NCBI GenBank assembly: GCA_022865865.1
Contig: JALHTN010000574.1
Location: forward strand, 1-7,920
Source of the DNA: Anaerolineales bacterium
GTDB lineage: Bacteria > Chloroflexota > Anaerolineae > Anaerolineales > UBA4823
Direction of reading: 5' to 3'
DNA length: 7,920 bases
Positions 1 to 6,270 of the stretch are shown here, piece after piece. The notes beneath the pieces were generated by a model. The model made no database searches. It saw only the letters and a list, made by a program, of their open reading frames with translations, and was not told the DNA's origin. A program made the position numbers and the translations under genes. Positions within the stretch are counted from its first letter, which is position 1. Each line of letters begins with the position of its first letter.

Positions 1-1
1 A

Positions 2-652
2 TATAACTGGATTTCAAGACCCGGTCGCCGGGCTCAACAGGTATTCACCTGGCTGCGCGACCCAAGTTCACATCCCGAATGGATCATCAAGAACGGCGAA
101 AGATGCGGGCAGGCACCCTTTGTGATGCCCACCGATGGCCTTGTCGGCTTTATCTGGGGTGATTCTTTCCGCCCTGGACACAGCCATCAAGGGTTGGACA
201 TTTTCGGCGGGGGCCAGCTGAATCAAACCCCGGTGATCGCAGCTTATCCTGGCTATCTAACCCGATTACCAGATTGGAAATCCTCAGTAATCGTTCGTAT
301 CCCGGAAGATCCCCTCCAGCCTGAGCGGCAAATTTGGGCTTACTACACACACCTGGCTGATGAAAATGGGCGCTCTTATATTGACTCCCAATTCCCTCCA
401 GGAACTTATGAAGAGTATGTTGATGTCGGCACACTGCTGGGATACCAGGGCAATTTCTCCGGAGACCCCAACAATCCCGTTGGAATCCATTTACATTTCT
501 CGATTGTTGAGGACGATGGACGGGGAAATTTTCGCAACGAATTAGAAATCCAGAACACGCTTGACCCTTCACCTTACCTGGGTCTGCCAGTCAATGCTGA
601 AATAAACCAGGGAGAATTCCCCATCTGCCCCACTCAGGATACGACTTCTTGA
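2..652 (+). CDS. M23 (LytM-type) zinc metallopeptidase, 5' end outside window
   Basis: The reading frame is open from the left edge to TGA at 650-652, so this is the C-terminal 216 residues of a longer protein. GTG/ATG codons at 122-127 are internal, because the frame continues upstream without a stop. The zinc-site signatures of peptidase family M23 are present: an HxGxD motif (HQGLD, His codon at 185, Asp at 197), the later HxH motif (HLHF, His codons at 488 and 494) and an intermediate THLA histidine at 350. Family knowledge: these enzymes cut peptide cross-links of peptidoglycan outside the cytoplasm, and some members only bind or regulate. All expected ligands are intact, so an active enzyme is likely. 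The tail ends with a DPSPYLG segment after the HxH strand and an approximately 30-residue extension. Any signal peptide lies outside the window. The next gene starts 65 nt downstream on the same strand, but a shared function is not evident. Confidence 0.85.
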   Translation, partial: YNWISRPGRRAQQVFTWLRDPSSHPEWIIKNGERCGQAPFVMPTDGLVGFIWGDSFRPGHSHQGLDIFGGGQLNQTPVIAAYPGYLTRLPDWKSSVIVRIPEDPLQPERQIWAYYTHLADENGRSYIDSQFPPGTYEEYVDVGTLLGYQGNFSGDPNNPVGIHLHFSIVEDDGRGNFRNELEIQNTLDPSPYLGLPVNAEINQGEFPICPTQDTTS

Positions 653-717
653 TGGATATTCACCCATTTGAAGGGCAGAGGGAGCTATCGCAGCCATTAT
701 AAAAACAGGGAGCAGGT

Positions 718-1470
718 ATGAATTTTGAAGGAAAAGTAGTTCTTGTAACTGGAGCCGGCCGGGGCATTGGCCGGGAAATCGCGGTCTCGTTTAGCTCTCA
801 AGGAGCTTATGTTGCCGCTAACGATATCACCCCCATCAACCTGGATCAAACTATTGAACAGATCAACGCAGCTGGCGGAGTGGCAAAAGACTTTGTCACC
901 GATATCTCCAAGAAAATGCCGGTCCAGGCCATGGTAGCCCAGATCTTGGACCAATGGGGGCGCATCGATATCCTGGTCAACAACGCCGGGGTGGAGCCGC
1001 ATGCCCCGCTGTTGGAGTTAGATGCCTGGGATTGGCAGCGCACGCTGGATGTCAATTTGAGCGGCGCTTTCTATACCATCCAAACTGTGGCACGTGAGAT
1101 GCGCGCCCAGGGCAGTGGTGTGATTGTCAACATCGCCTCGATCGCTGGCCGCGCCCACGGATTAAAAGACCGCTCTGCGTATGTTGCCAGCAAAATGGGT
1201 TTGATCGGTCTGACTCGCGAAGCCGCACGGGAGCTGGCTGCCGATAATATTCGGGTCAATGCGGTCTGTCCCGGGGTGATCGCCACGGAGATGACCGCAG
1301 ATTTAAGACAGGATGAAGCCATGGTAGCCAGGTGGCTGGAGGATATTCCTCAACATCGTCTGGGGCATCCGCAGGACGTCGCCGGGATCGTGATGTTTTT
1401 ATGCAGCGATGCAGCCAGGTATATTACCGGGCAAGCTATAAATGTCGACGGCGGCAAGGTGATGAACTAG
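718..1470 (+). CDS. Short-chain dehydrogenase/reductase, FabG/3-hydroxyacyl dehydrogenase-like
   Basis: This is a complete 250-residue classical SDR, the usual length for the family. The Rossmann motif TGAGRGIG is at residues 11-18 and NNAG at 88-91. The catalytic tetrad reads Asn113, Ser141, Tyr155, Lys159 (YVASK). The C-terminal VDGG motif is typical of FabG-like enzymes. Asp36 at the end of the second beta strand favours NAD(H) over NADP(H) by the family rule, which suggests an oxidative 3-hydroxyacyl-CoA dehydrogenase role more than biosynthetic FabG; this is inference. The start is fixed by AGGGAG at 707-712, five bases before ATG. A crotonase gene follows 49 nt downstream, so the pair could catalyse consecutive hydration and oxidation steps on an acyl-CoA. 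Alternatives are a ring-cleavage pathway dehydrogenase (BadH-like) or a sugar/polyol SDR, because substrate cannot be read from SDR sequence alone. Confidence 0.9.
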   Translation: MNFEGKVVLVTGAGRGIGREIAVSFSSQGAYVAANDITPINLDQTIEQINAAGGVAKDFVTDISKKMPVQAMVAQILDQWGRIDILVNNAGVEPHAPLLELDAWDWQRTLDVNLSGAFYTIQTVAREMRAQGSGVIVNIASIAGRAHGLKDRSAYVASKMGLIGLTREAARELAADNIRVNAVCPGVIATEMTADLRQDEAMVARWLEDIPQHRLGHPQDVAGIVMFLCSDAARYITGQAINVDGGKVMN

Positions 1471-1519
1471 ATCCCGCAAACTTAATTGAAAAAATAAAAA
1501 TAATCACCAGGAGATCAAC

Positions 1520-2296
1520 ATGTCCAGCAATACTACCATTCTCGTAGAAACTCACCAACGGGTCGGGTTGATCCGGCTCAACCGCCCAAAAGCGCTGAAC
1601 GCATTGAATGCCGCAGTAATGAGTGAAATGAATTCCGCGCTTTCGGAATTTGACCAGGACCAGGATATTGGTGCCATGGTGATCACCGGAGATAAGCGTG
1701 CTTTTGCAGCCGGAGCAGATATCAAGGAAATGGTCGAAGCCTCCGCCATCGATATGCTGCAGCTTGACCATATTTCTGCCTTCGACCATATCATGCGGAT
1801 CACGAAACCGGTCATCGCCGCCGTTTCCGGTTGGTGCCTGGGAGGCGGAAACGAGCTGGCCATGTCCTGTGACATGATCGTCGCCTCCGAGTCGGCCAAA
1901 TTTGGCCAGCCGGAGATCAACATTGGCGTGATCCCCGGTGCGGGTGGCACACAGCGGCTGACCCGGGCAGTGGGTAAAGCTATCGCCATGGAGATGGTGC
2001 TCAACAACCGCACCCTCACCGCCCAGGAGGCGCTGGCCTATGGATTGATCAATCGGGTTGTAGCGGTGGATAGTTATTTGGAAGAAACGCTCGAGTTCGC
2101 CAACCAGATCGCATCCCGCGCCCCCTTAGCTGTCCGGCTGGGTAAAGAAGCGGTCAACCAGGCTTTTGAAACACCGCTCAGCGATGGTTTGGCGGAAGAA
2201 AGGCGTGCTTTTTACTTCCTCTTTGCCAGCCAGGATCAAAAAGAAGGCATGCAGGCTTTTATTGAAAAAAGGGAGGCGAACTGGCAGGGAAAATAA
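1520..2296 (+). CDS. Enoyl-CoA hydratase (crotonase family)
   Basis: This 258-residue protein has the full crotonase pattern. The oxyanion-hole segments are AFAAGADIK (61-69) and CLGGGNE (106-112). The two acid/base glutamates are Glu112 and Glu132, exactly 20 residues apart as in rat mitochondrial enoyl-CoA hydratase (Glu144/Glu164). GQPEINIGVIPGAGGTQRL follows the classical hydratase consensus. The expected reaction is reversible hydration of trans-2-enoyl-CoA to 3-hydroxyacyl-CoA in the cytoplasm, in beta-oxidation or butanoate metabolism. Both catalytic Glu being present argues against the isomerase and dehalogenase branches, which usually lack one. The start is supported by AGGAGAT at 1509-1515, four bases before ATG. 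It is likely cotranscribed with the SDR upstream. Its stop lies four bases from the stop of the convergent bactofilin gene. Chain-length specificity is unknown, and crotonyl-CoA hydratase is a plausible narrower name. Confidence 0.92.
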   Translation: MSSNTTILVETHQRVGLIRLNRPKALNALNAAVMSEMNSALSEFDQDQDIGAMVITGDKRAFAAGADIKEMVEASAIDMLQLDHISAFDHIMRITKPVIAAVSGWCLGGGNELAMSCDMIVASESAKFGQPEINIGVIPGAGGTQRLTRAVGKAIAMEMVLNNRTLTAQEALAYGLINRVVAVDSYLEETLEFANQIASRAPLAVRLGKEAVNQAFETPLSDGLAEERRAFYFLFASQDQKEGMQAFIEKREANWQGK

Positions 2297-2300
2297 GGTG

Positions 2301-2741
2301 CTAATCACCCTCGGCTAATTCTTCATTAGTCACTTCGCTTTCTTCCGGCAGCTGCGTCTCAATTTCCACCTTCTCTTCCATCGTCACCTGCCCGCGCAGG
2401 AAAGCACCTTCTTCCGTTGAGAAGGCTGCTGTAACCACATTTCCCCAAACCCGGCCTGAGGAGCGGATCTCCAGCTTCTCGGTGGTAATGTCGCCTCGCA
2501 CTGCGCCGGCGACAATCACCACGTTCGCCTGCAGGACCTTGCAGGTCACCCTTCCGGTCTCCCCCACCACCAGCATTCCCTGCAGGTGTATATCGCCATC
2601 CAATGCGCCTTCAATCCGCACTCCACCCTTACCGCTTAATTGGCCTTTCCAGACCACCCCCGGACCGATCACTGAGGTTACCCGGTCCGTGGAGGGCGGG
2701 AGATCAGTCAGCGGTTGGGTATCATTTGTTCTGCGAAACAT
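2301..2741 (-). CDS. Bactofilin (polymer-forming cytoskeletal protein)
   Basis: This 146-residue protein has a short, charged, Pro-containing N-terminus (1-20), a central region (about 22-122) of repeating short beta strands and glycines, and an acidic C-tail (about 123-146) rich in Glu. The central repeats (GQLSGKGGVRIEGALDGDI, then GAVRGDI and further Gly-spaced strands) match the right-handed beta-helix of bactofilins (DUF583). These proteins polymerise without nucleotide and position wall or envelope proteins. I see no membrane helix. The gene sits six bases behind fabI on the same strand. No Shine-Dalgarno is visible before its ATG: the bases between the fabI stop and this start are AT-rich, so translation probably depends on coupling to fabI. 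It is convergent to the enoyl-CoA hydratase gene with a 4-nt gap, leaving no room for a separate terminator between them. Family identification is confident; the role in this cell is inferred. Confidence 0.87.
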   Translation of the reverse strand: MFRRTNDTQPLTDLPPSTDRVTSVIGPGVVWKGQLSGKGGVRIEGALDGDIHLQGMLVVGETGRVTCKVLQANVVIVAGAVRGDITTEKLEIRSSGRVWGNVVTAAFSTEEGAFLRGQVTMEEKVEIETQLPEESEVTNEELAEGD

Positions 2742-2747
2742 AATTTA

Positions 2748-3530
2748 TTAATCAATTGATTCGGGTATACCTAAGATATTATATCCAGAATCGACGAAAA
2801 CGACTTCACCAGTGGTTTTGGCTGCCAGGTCAGAGCACAAGAAAACCGCCGCACCGCCAACATCTTCGATCGTGATCGGCTGGTGCAGGGGAGCGATCTC
2901 CGGGAAGCGGCGGTACATATCTTTGAAGCCAGCCACACCCGCTGCAGCCAGGGTGCGGATCGGGCCGGCTGAGACCGCATTCACCCGCACACCCTGCTTC
3001 CCAAAATCATATGCCAGGTAGCGCACAGATGCTTCCAGGGCTGCCTTGGCCACGCCCATCACATTATAATGCGGGGATACCTTCTCAGAACCATAGTATG
3101 TCAGGGTCAGCAGTGAACCCCCGGGACGCAGATAGGGCTGGAAAGCTCGCGCCAGGGCGGTGAATGAATAGACGCTGATATCCATCGCCATTCGAAAACC
3201 TTCCCGGCTGGTATTGTAGTAGGGGCCGGTCAGCTCATCCCGGTTGGCGAAACCGATCGCATGTACCAATATATCTATCTCGCCGAACGTGTCAACCGCG
3301 CGCTGGGTCACCGTTTCGATCTGGTCATCTTCGGCGACATCACATTGCTCGACAAAAGTACAGCCGATTGATTCCGCTAACGGGCGCACACGCCGCTCAA
3401 GCACTTCGCCAGCGTAGCTGAGCCCGATAGTTGCCCCTTGCTCGTGGAATGCCTGGGTTATGCCCCAGGCGATAGAGCGCTGGTTGGCGAGTCCAAAAAT
3501 CAAAGCCGTCTTTCCATTCAATAAACTCAT
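2748..3530 (-). CDS. fabI: Enoyl-[acyl-carrier-protein] reductase FabI
   Basis: This 260-residue protein, close to E. coli FabI (262), catalyses NAD(P)H-dependent reduction of trans-2-enoyl-ACP, the last step of each fatty-acid elongation cycle. The FabI-type nucleotide motif GLANQRSIAWGI is at 13-24. The active site is Tyr145, Tyr155 and Lys162 with the diagnostic Y-x6-K spacing (YNVMGVAK), unlike the Y-x3-K of ordinary SDRs. RVNAVSAGPIRTLAA and GEVVFVDSGY are further FabI signatures. The position equivalent to E. coli Gly93 is still Gly (HAIGFA), so no classical triclosan-resistance change is seen there. The frame extends eight codons further upstream, but ATG at 3530 is chosen because GGAGGAG (3539-3533) precedes it. 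A possible -10 (TAAAAT, 3563-3558) lacks a convincing -35. The bactofilin gene follows after six bases and is probably cotranscribed. Confidence 0.95.
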   Translation of the reverse strand: MSLLNGKTALIFGLANQRSIAWGITQAFHEQGATIGLSYAGEVLERRVRPLAESIGCTFVEQCDVAEDDQIETVTQRAVDTFGEIDILVHAIGFANRDELTGPYYNTSREGFRMAMDISVYSFTALARAFQPYLRPGGSLLTLTYYGSEKVSPHYNVMGVAKAALEASVRYLAYDFGKQGVRVNAVSAGPIRTLAAAGVAGFKDMYRRFPEIAPLHQPITIEDVGGAAVFLCSDLAAKTTGEVVFVDSGYNILGIPESID

Positions 3531-3532
3531 TT

Positions 3533-3539
3533 CTCCTCC
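3533..3539 (-). promoter_or_regulatory. Shine-Dalgarno of fabI
   Basis: GGAGGAG on the minus strand, two bases before ATG at 3530 (the core GGAGG is four bases away). It decides the start: the alternative ATG at 3554 has no purine-rich sequence before it, and family alignment also begins at MSLLNGK. Confidence 0.85.
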
Positions 3540-3601
3540 AAAACGTATTATCAATTTATTTTACTGCACAAACGATTAAGCACAGAATTCCAAAGCAGGT
3601 C

Positions 3602-3621
3602 AGCCTGGGTTTAGCCAGGCT
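3602..3621 (-). other. GC-rich hairpin between mpg and fabI
   Basis: A perfect 7-bp inverted repeat (AGCCTGG / CCAGGCT) with a 6-nt loop lies about 40 nt downstream of the mpg stop and about 70 nt upstream of the fabI start, both genes reading leftward. No T-run follows on either strand, so it is not a canonical intrinsic terminator. It could still stop or pause mpg transcription, protect an mRNA end, or be chance. It has no other assigned role. Confidence 0.4.
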
Positions 3622-3661
3622 CGCTGAAATTCAATCTCAGGCAAAGTGCTGTCCAGGGACA

Positions 3662-4258
3662 TCAGACGAAATAATCTGCTGCCACCCGGTACCGCCAGGG
3701 GATGCTCAGCCATGGCTCCGGTACATTGTTAAAACCCACTCGTGGGCCAGTAGTCACGGCCTGATCAGGAACTGGTTCGGCTGATTCAACAAACAGGATT
3801 GCCTCTGGAGTGCACAAATCGGCGCCGTTGAATCCCCGATCAATCGCCAGTGCCTGGCACAGCTTGGCAGGCCCATCTGTCCAATGCTTGCGCGGCTGGG
3901 AACCCCGCCTGGAGGCAATCACCTGGATACCTTCCGTGGGCATTATGGCGCGGATCAGGACCGCCGCCGGGAAACCTTCCAGCTCGCAGACGGTATTCAG
4001 CATCCAGTGCTGACCGTAGGTGAAATAAACATAGGCGTGACCCGGGGCACCATACATGACCTGCGTGCGGGGTGTGCGCCCGGCCTTGGCATGACAGCCT
4101 AAATCTTCTTCCCCGCGGTAGGCTTCAGCCTCAACGATCAAGCCAGCTATCCGTATCCCTCCTTCAAGCTTTACCAGTCGTTTACCCAGCAGATCACGCG
4201 CTACCTGCAGCGTATTGCGGTTGTAAAATTTTCGCGTAAGAGTAATATTTGGCGACAT
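3662..4258 (-). CDS. mpg: 3-methyladenine DNA glycosylase (AAG/MPG family)
   Basis: This 198-residue protein is the expected length for bacterial AAG-type glycosylases. It flips alkylated or deaminated purines out of DNA and cuts the N-glycosidic bond, starting base-excision repair. Key residues align with human AAG: catalytic Glu45 in VEAEAY (human Glu125), Tyr47 (Tyr127), His56 (His136), Tyr78 and Tyr81 in YVYFTYG (Tyr159/Tyr162) and Asn88 (Asn169). The RTPRTQVMYG and DGPAKLCQAL segments are family signatures. The frame is open for 52 more codons upstream to an ATG at 4414, but that stretch does not resemble the family and is more AT-rich. I therefore start at ATG 4258, where MSPNITLTRKF fits the usual N-terminus. 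No clear Shine-Dalgarno precedes it, so the exact start is the weak point. It lies upstream of fabI on the same strand with a 131-nt gap and probably has separate transcription. Confidence 0.92.
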   Translation of the reverse strand: MSPNITLTRKFYNRNTLQVARDLLGKRLVKLEGGIRIAGLIVEAEAYRGEEDLGCHAKAGRTPRTQVMYGAPGHAYVYFTYGQHWMLNTVCELEGFPAAVLIRAIMPTEGIQVIASRRGSQPRKHWTDGPAKLCQALAIDRGFNGADLCTPEAILFVESAEPVPDQAVTTGPRVGFNNVPEPWLSIPWRYRVAADYFV

Positions 4259-4589
4259 ATAAACCAACGATCCAGGACGAAAAATTCTTGTTTTGGATTT
4301 TTCGCGGTGTTTTGCGGTGGTTGCTTTGTGCACAAGGTGAAGATCTCCATCCCTCAAGCAGGTGCCCCGATAATACGGCACTATTCTACACCAGTATGCC
4401 TGATATTGTTGCACAATGGTTTATTCCGCATAACAAATCAACGATATAAAGACAGGATAATCCATTACCAGGTTCGCAAGTAAGGCTCACATCCTATGCC
4501 ACCTTCCCAATGCTGTCAGTTCCTAAATCTCTTTTTTAGAAGATCGAACCCCATTTATGAAATCAACCCGATGTCCGGTTCATATATTT

Positions 4590-4601
4590 TGATGAGCATC
4601 A
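4590..4601. repeat. Short inverted repeat, possible operator
   Basis: TGATG-AG-CATCA is a 5-2-5 inverted repeat just upstream of the candidate promoter of the CBS-domain gene. Its position would suit a regulator-binding site. It is short enough to be chance in AT-rich DNA. Confidence 0.25.
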
Positions 4602-4604
4602 TAT

Positions 4605-4633
4605 TTCAGTAATTCAAAAATTTATGCTAAGAT
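4605..4633 (+). promoter_or_regulatory. Candidate sigma-70-type promoter for the CBS-ACT gene
   Basis: The extended -10 TGC-TAAGAT (4625-4633) has TTCAGT (4605-4610) 17 bases upstream as a weak -35. The predicted transcript would begin near 4640 and give a leader of roughly 75 nt before the SD. The extended TGn is the stronger half of the evidence. Confidence 0.35.
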
Positions 4634-4716
4634 TGATTACCAGAGTTCTTAATGCCAGGATATCCTGGCTGAAAACAAAGAACCAAGAATATTACAAACG
4701 ATAAGGAGTTGCTAAA

Positions 4717-5370
4717 ATGTTAGTTGGAGAACGAATGTCTCACCCTGTTATCACGATCTCGCCGAAAACACCCATGCAGGAAGCGCACAAGCTCATGCGA
4801 GACGAAAAGATTCGCCGCCTACCGGTGGTTGGCGATCGAGGCAAGCTGATCGGGATCATCTCTGAGAGTGATCTCCTGCATGCCGCTCCATCGGATGCAA
4901 CCAGCTTGAGTGTTTGGGAAATGAACTATATGCTCAGCAAGGTCACGGTCGAAAAGATCATGACGCGCGATGTGATCACAACCCATACCGACACCCCCCT
5001 TGAAGAAGCCGCTCGCAACATGGTGGATAACAAAATCGGTGGCTTACCTGTCGTCAAGGATGGCGAAGTGGTCGGCATCATCACCGAGACTGATCTGTTC
5101 AAGGTTTTTCTGGAAATGCTCGGCGCGCGCGAATCTGGCGTCCGCATGACCGTGCTGATCCCCCATTATCCTGGTAAGTTATCTCAACTGACCCAGGCCA
5201 TATTTGAGAGTGGCGGCAATCTCGTTGCCCTGGGTACTTTTCTTGGCGAGAGCAGCGAAAACCGGGAAATCACCATGAAGGTTACTGGAGTTGATCGAAC
5301 CACGCTGGAAGCCGCGGTCAAGGATCACGTCGAGCGCGTTCTCGATATCCGCGAGAGTGTCAGTACCTGA
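4717..5370 (+). CDS. CBS-domain pair with C-terminal ACT-like domain (AcuB-like)
   Basis: This 217-residue soluble protein has two CBS motifs and an ACT-like tail. CBS1 covers about residues 7-57, ending in the typical strand-helix GIISESDLL (46-54). CBS2 covers about 77-132, beginning EKIMTRDVITTHTDTPLEEAA and ending GIITETDLF (120-128). Residues about 142-212 (RMTVLIPHYPGKLSQLTQAIFESGGNLVAL) fit an ACT fold, the amino-acid or small-ligand binding module. Family knowledge: CBS pairs bind adenosine nucleotides such as AMP, ATP or SAM, and this CBS-CBS-ACT layout resembles the AcuB group, whose molecular role is poorly defined. No enzymatic domain is fused, so it probably regulates a partner. 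AAGGAG at 4703-4708, eight bases before ATG, supports the start. It appears monocistronic: the nearest downstream genes are small, and one is on the opposite strand. Confidence 0.88.
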   Translation: MLVGERMSHPVITISPKTPMQEAHKLMRDEKIRRLPVVGDRGKLIGIISESDLLHAAPSDATSLSVWEMNYMLSKVTVEKIMTRDVITTHTDTPLEEAARNMVDNKIGGLPVVKDGEVVGIITETDLFKVFLEMLGARESGVRMTVLIPHYPGKLSQLTQAIFESGGNLVALGTFLGESSENREITMKVTGVDRTTLEAAVKDHVERVLDIRESVST

Positions 5371-5605
5371 GCATAACTCCATTTGGCAAGACCTTTGATG
5401 CAGCCTAAGCATCCAATCAACTACATTTTTTAGTTGAGCGCAGTCCAATTTATACAGACTGTCTATCAACTTGGCAATTCACAATACCCGCTCGATGAAA
5501 GCTATGCACTCTAATTGCTGGATCGGGTGGGTTTTTTCTTTTACCCACACTTTGAAATCATATCAATCATTTTTTGCAGAAAGCATATGGACCTATGACG
5601 TATTG
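5371..5605. other. AT-rich intergenic stretch with a weak hairpin
   Basis: No convincing gene. TCAACTA (5417-5423) and TAGTTGA (5431-5437) form a perfect 7-bp inverted repeat around a T-rich 7-nt loop, 46 nt after the CBS-ACT stop. The stem has only two G-C pairs and no T-run follows, so it is at best a weak 3'-end structure. The plus-strand frame at 5471-5674 starts with TTG, lacks an SD and overlaps the better-supported gene on the opposite strand. Confidence 0.5.
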
Positions 5606-5809
5606 CTAATTCCTACGCCGAAACCATTCCACGACTCTCCAACCCATGCGAACCAAATAGGCGGAAATAAGTAAGCATACCTGCCAAACGAGAATATTTA
5701 CACCGAATATCTCGTCTGGTAGTCGTTCGTCAATGATCAAAGAGAGCACAAAAACTGCAATGAGCAGGTTTGAGATCAAAGAAAATACTTGCCTGGGGGG
5801 ATCGGCCAT
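5606..5809 (-). CDS. Small two-helix membrane protein, function unknown
   Basis: I do not recognise a family for this 67-residue protein. Two hydrophobic segments are clear: about 8-26 (VFSLISNLLIAVFVLSLII) and about 35-56 (FGVNILVWQVCLLISAYLVRMGW). They are joined by a short acidic loop (DERLPDE). The C-terminus ends in a basic RRR cluster and the N-terminus is short with one Arg. The positive-inside rule predicts both ends in the cytoplasm and the acidic loop outside, as a hairpin. A GAGG Shine-Dalgarno core (5821-5818) lies eight bases before ATG, better than expected for a chance frame. No neighbour on the same strand is close, so it stands alone between the CBS-ACT gene and the small acidic ORF. 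It could be a transporter accessory, a small regulatory membrane peptide or a superinfection/toxin-like peptide; the sequence does not decide. Confidence 0.55.
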   Translation of the reverse strand: MADPPRQVFSLISNLLIAVFVLSLIIDERLPDEIFGVNILVWQVCLLISAYLVRMGWRVVEWFRRRN

Positions 5810-6099
5810 GATTACAACCTCGTTGGTTTCTAAACATCCGTATCTCTGGAGCTAAATTCACTCAACCTTCATTAACACCGCTCAGCTGAAAGCGAGGCTT
5901 TGATCGAGCCTGAATTAAGTATATGGAAAATACTTCGCATGATCAAATTAGGTCTTTTTCAAATTATCACGGATTACAACACCCTATAAGTGGATTCTTG
6001 GGTTCACAAAATCGGTTTTGCTCATTGTTACTGGGAGATACTCCACAAATCCTCCATAAAACCCCGTATGAGTTTTCAAGATTCAGGTATAAATAATTC
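5810..6099. other. AT-rich intergenic region with short inverted repeats
   Basis: No gene could be supported. Two inverted repeats are visible: AGGCT/AGCCT at 5895-5911 (7-nt loop) and AAGTAT/ATACTT at 5917-5935 (7-nt spacer). The second lies about 110 nt upstream of the small membrane protein and about 165 nt upstream of the small acidic ORF. Either could be part of a control region; neither resembles a canonical terminator. Confidence 0.4.
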
Positions 6100-6270
6100 A
6101 TGGAAAAGAATCCCGTTATTCCCGATAGCTCGACCATGCCCGATGATCAATCAGAGAAGATAGACGAAGTGTTGAACAATAAACCCATCACACCAGAAGA
6201 TGAACTATCGGATGCGTTAGAAGAAATGGCGCGAGATATCGCCTTGGTTGAGCTCTTCCTTGAAGGTTGA
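6100..6270 (+). CDS. Small acidic hypothetical protein (possibly frameshifted)
   Basis: A 56-codon frame from ATG 6100 to TGA 6268-6270. The product is strongly acidic (many Asp/Glu), with a probably disordered N-half (PVIPDSSTMPDDQSEK) and a C-half that looks helical and amphipathic (ELSDALEEMARDIALVELFLEG). I do not recognise it. The Shine-Dalgarno is poor: only AGG about 12 bases upstream. Immediately after the TGA, the frame shifted by one base reads 30 further codons with protein-like composition (EDASYSWEKYKRD, then RCEDPDLLWKLMEIVP) to a TGA at 6359-6361. The intact gene may therefore have been about 86 residues and lost its frame, or the tail may be chance. The gene status is moderate to low. 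Confidence 0.4.
   Translation: MEKNPVIPDSSTMPDDQSEKIDEVLNNKPITPEDELSDALEEMARDIALVELFLEG

Larger units (their letters stand above)
4259..4716. other. 458-nt stretch without an assigned gene
   Basis: This separates the divergent mpg and CBS-domain genes. The part next to mpg (4259-4414) is open in the mpg frame but not family-like. From about 4440 the sequence becomes AT-rich and contains a candidate promoter and a small inverted repeat before the CBS gene, listed separately. No RNA gene was recognised. Confidence 0.6.

Noticed and set aside
698..703. TATAAA as a -10 for the SDR gene
   Set aside because: No -35 at proper spacing, and a transcript starting there would cut into the SD at 707-712.
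2482..2751. Plus-strand 89-codon frame opposite bactofilin
   Set aside because: Pro/Thr-rich mirror of the bactofilin codons without an SD; a typical antisense shadow.
3547..3552. GATAAT as a -10 for fabI
   Set aside because: Transcription would start right at the SD, and no -35 lies 16-18 bases upstream; TAAAAT at 3558-3563 is a slightly better but still weak choice.
4545..4562. T-arm-like sequence (GGGGTTCGATC on the minus strand)
   Set aside because: The bases after the loop do not pair with those before it, and no acceptor or anticodon arm could be found; not a tRNA.
5417..5437. TCAACTA/TAGTTGA hairpin as terminator of the CBS-ACT gene
   Set aside because: The stem is mostly A-T and there is no following T-run; noted only as a weak structure.
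5471..5674. Plus-strand 67-codon frame (starts with TTG)
   Set aside because: Non-ATG start, no SD, low-complexity composition with many His/Ser/Trp, and it overlaps the better-supported minus-strand membrane gene.
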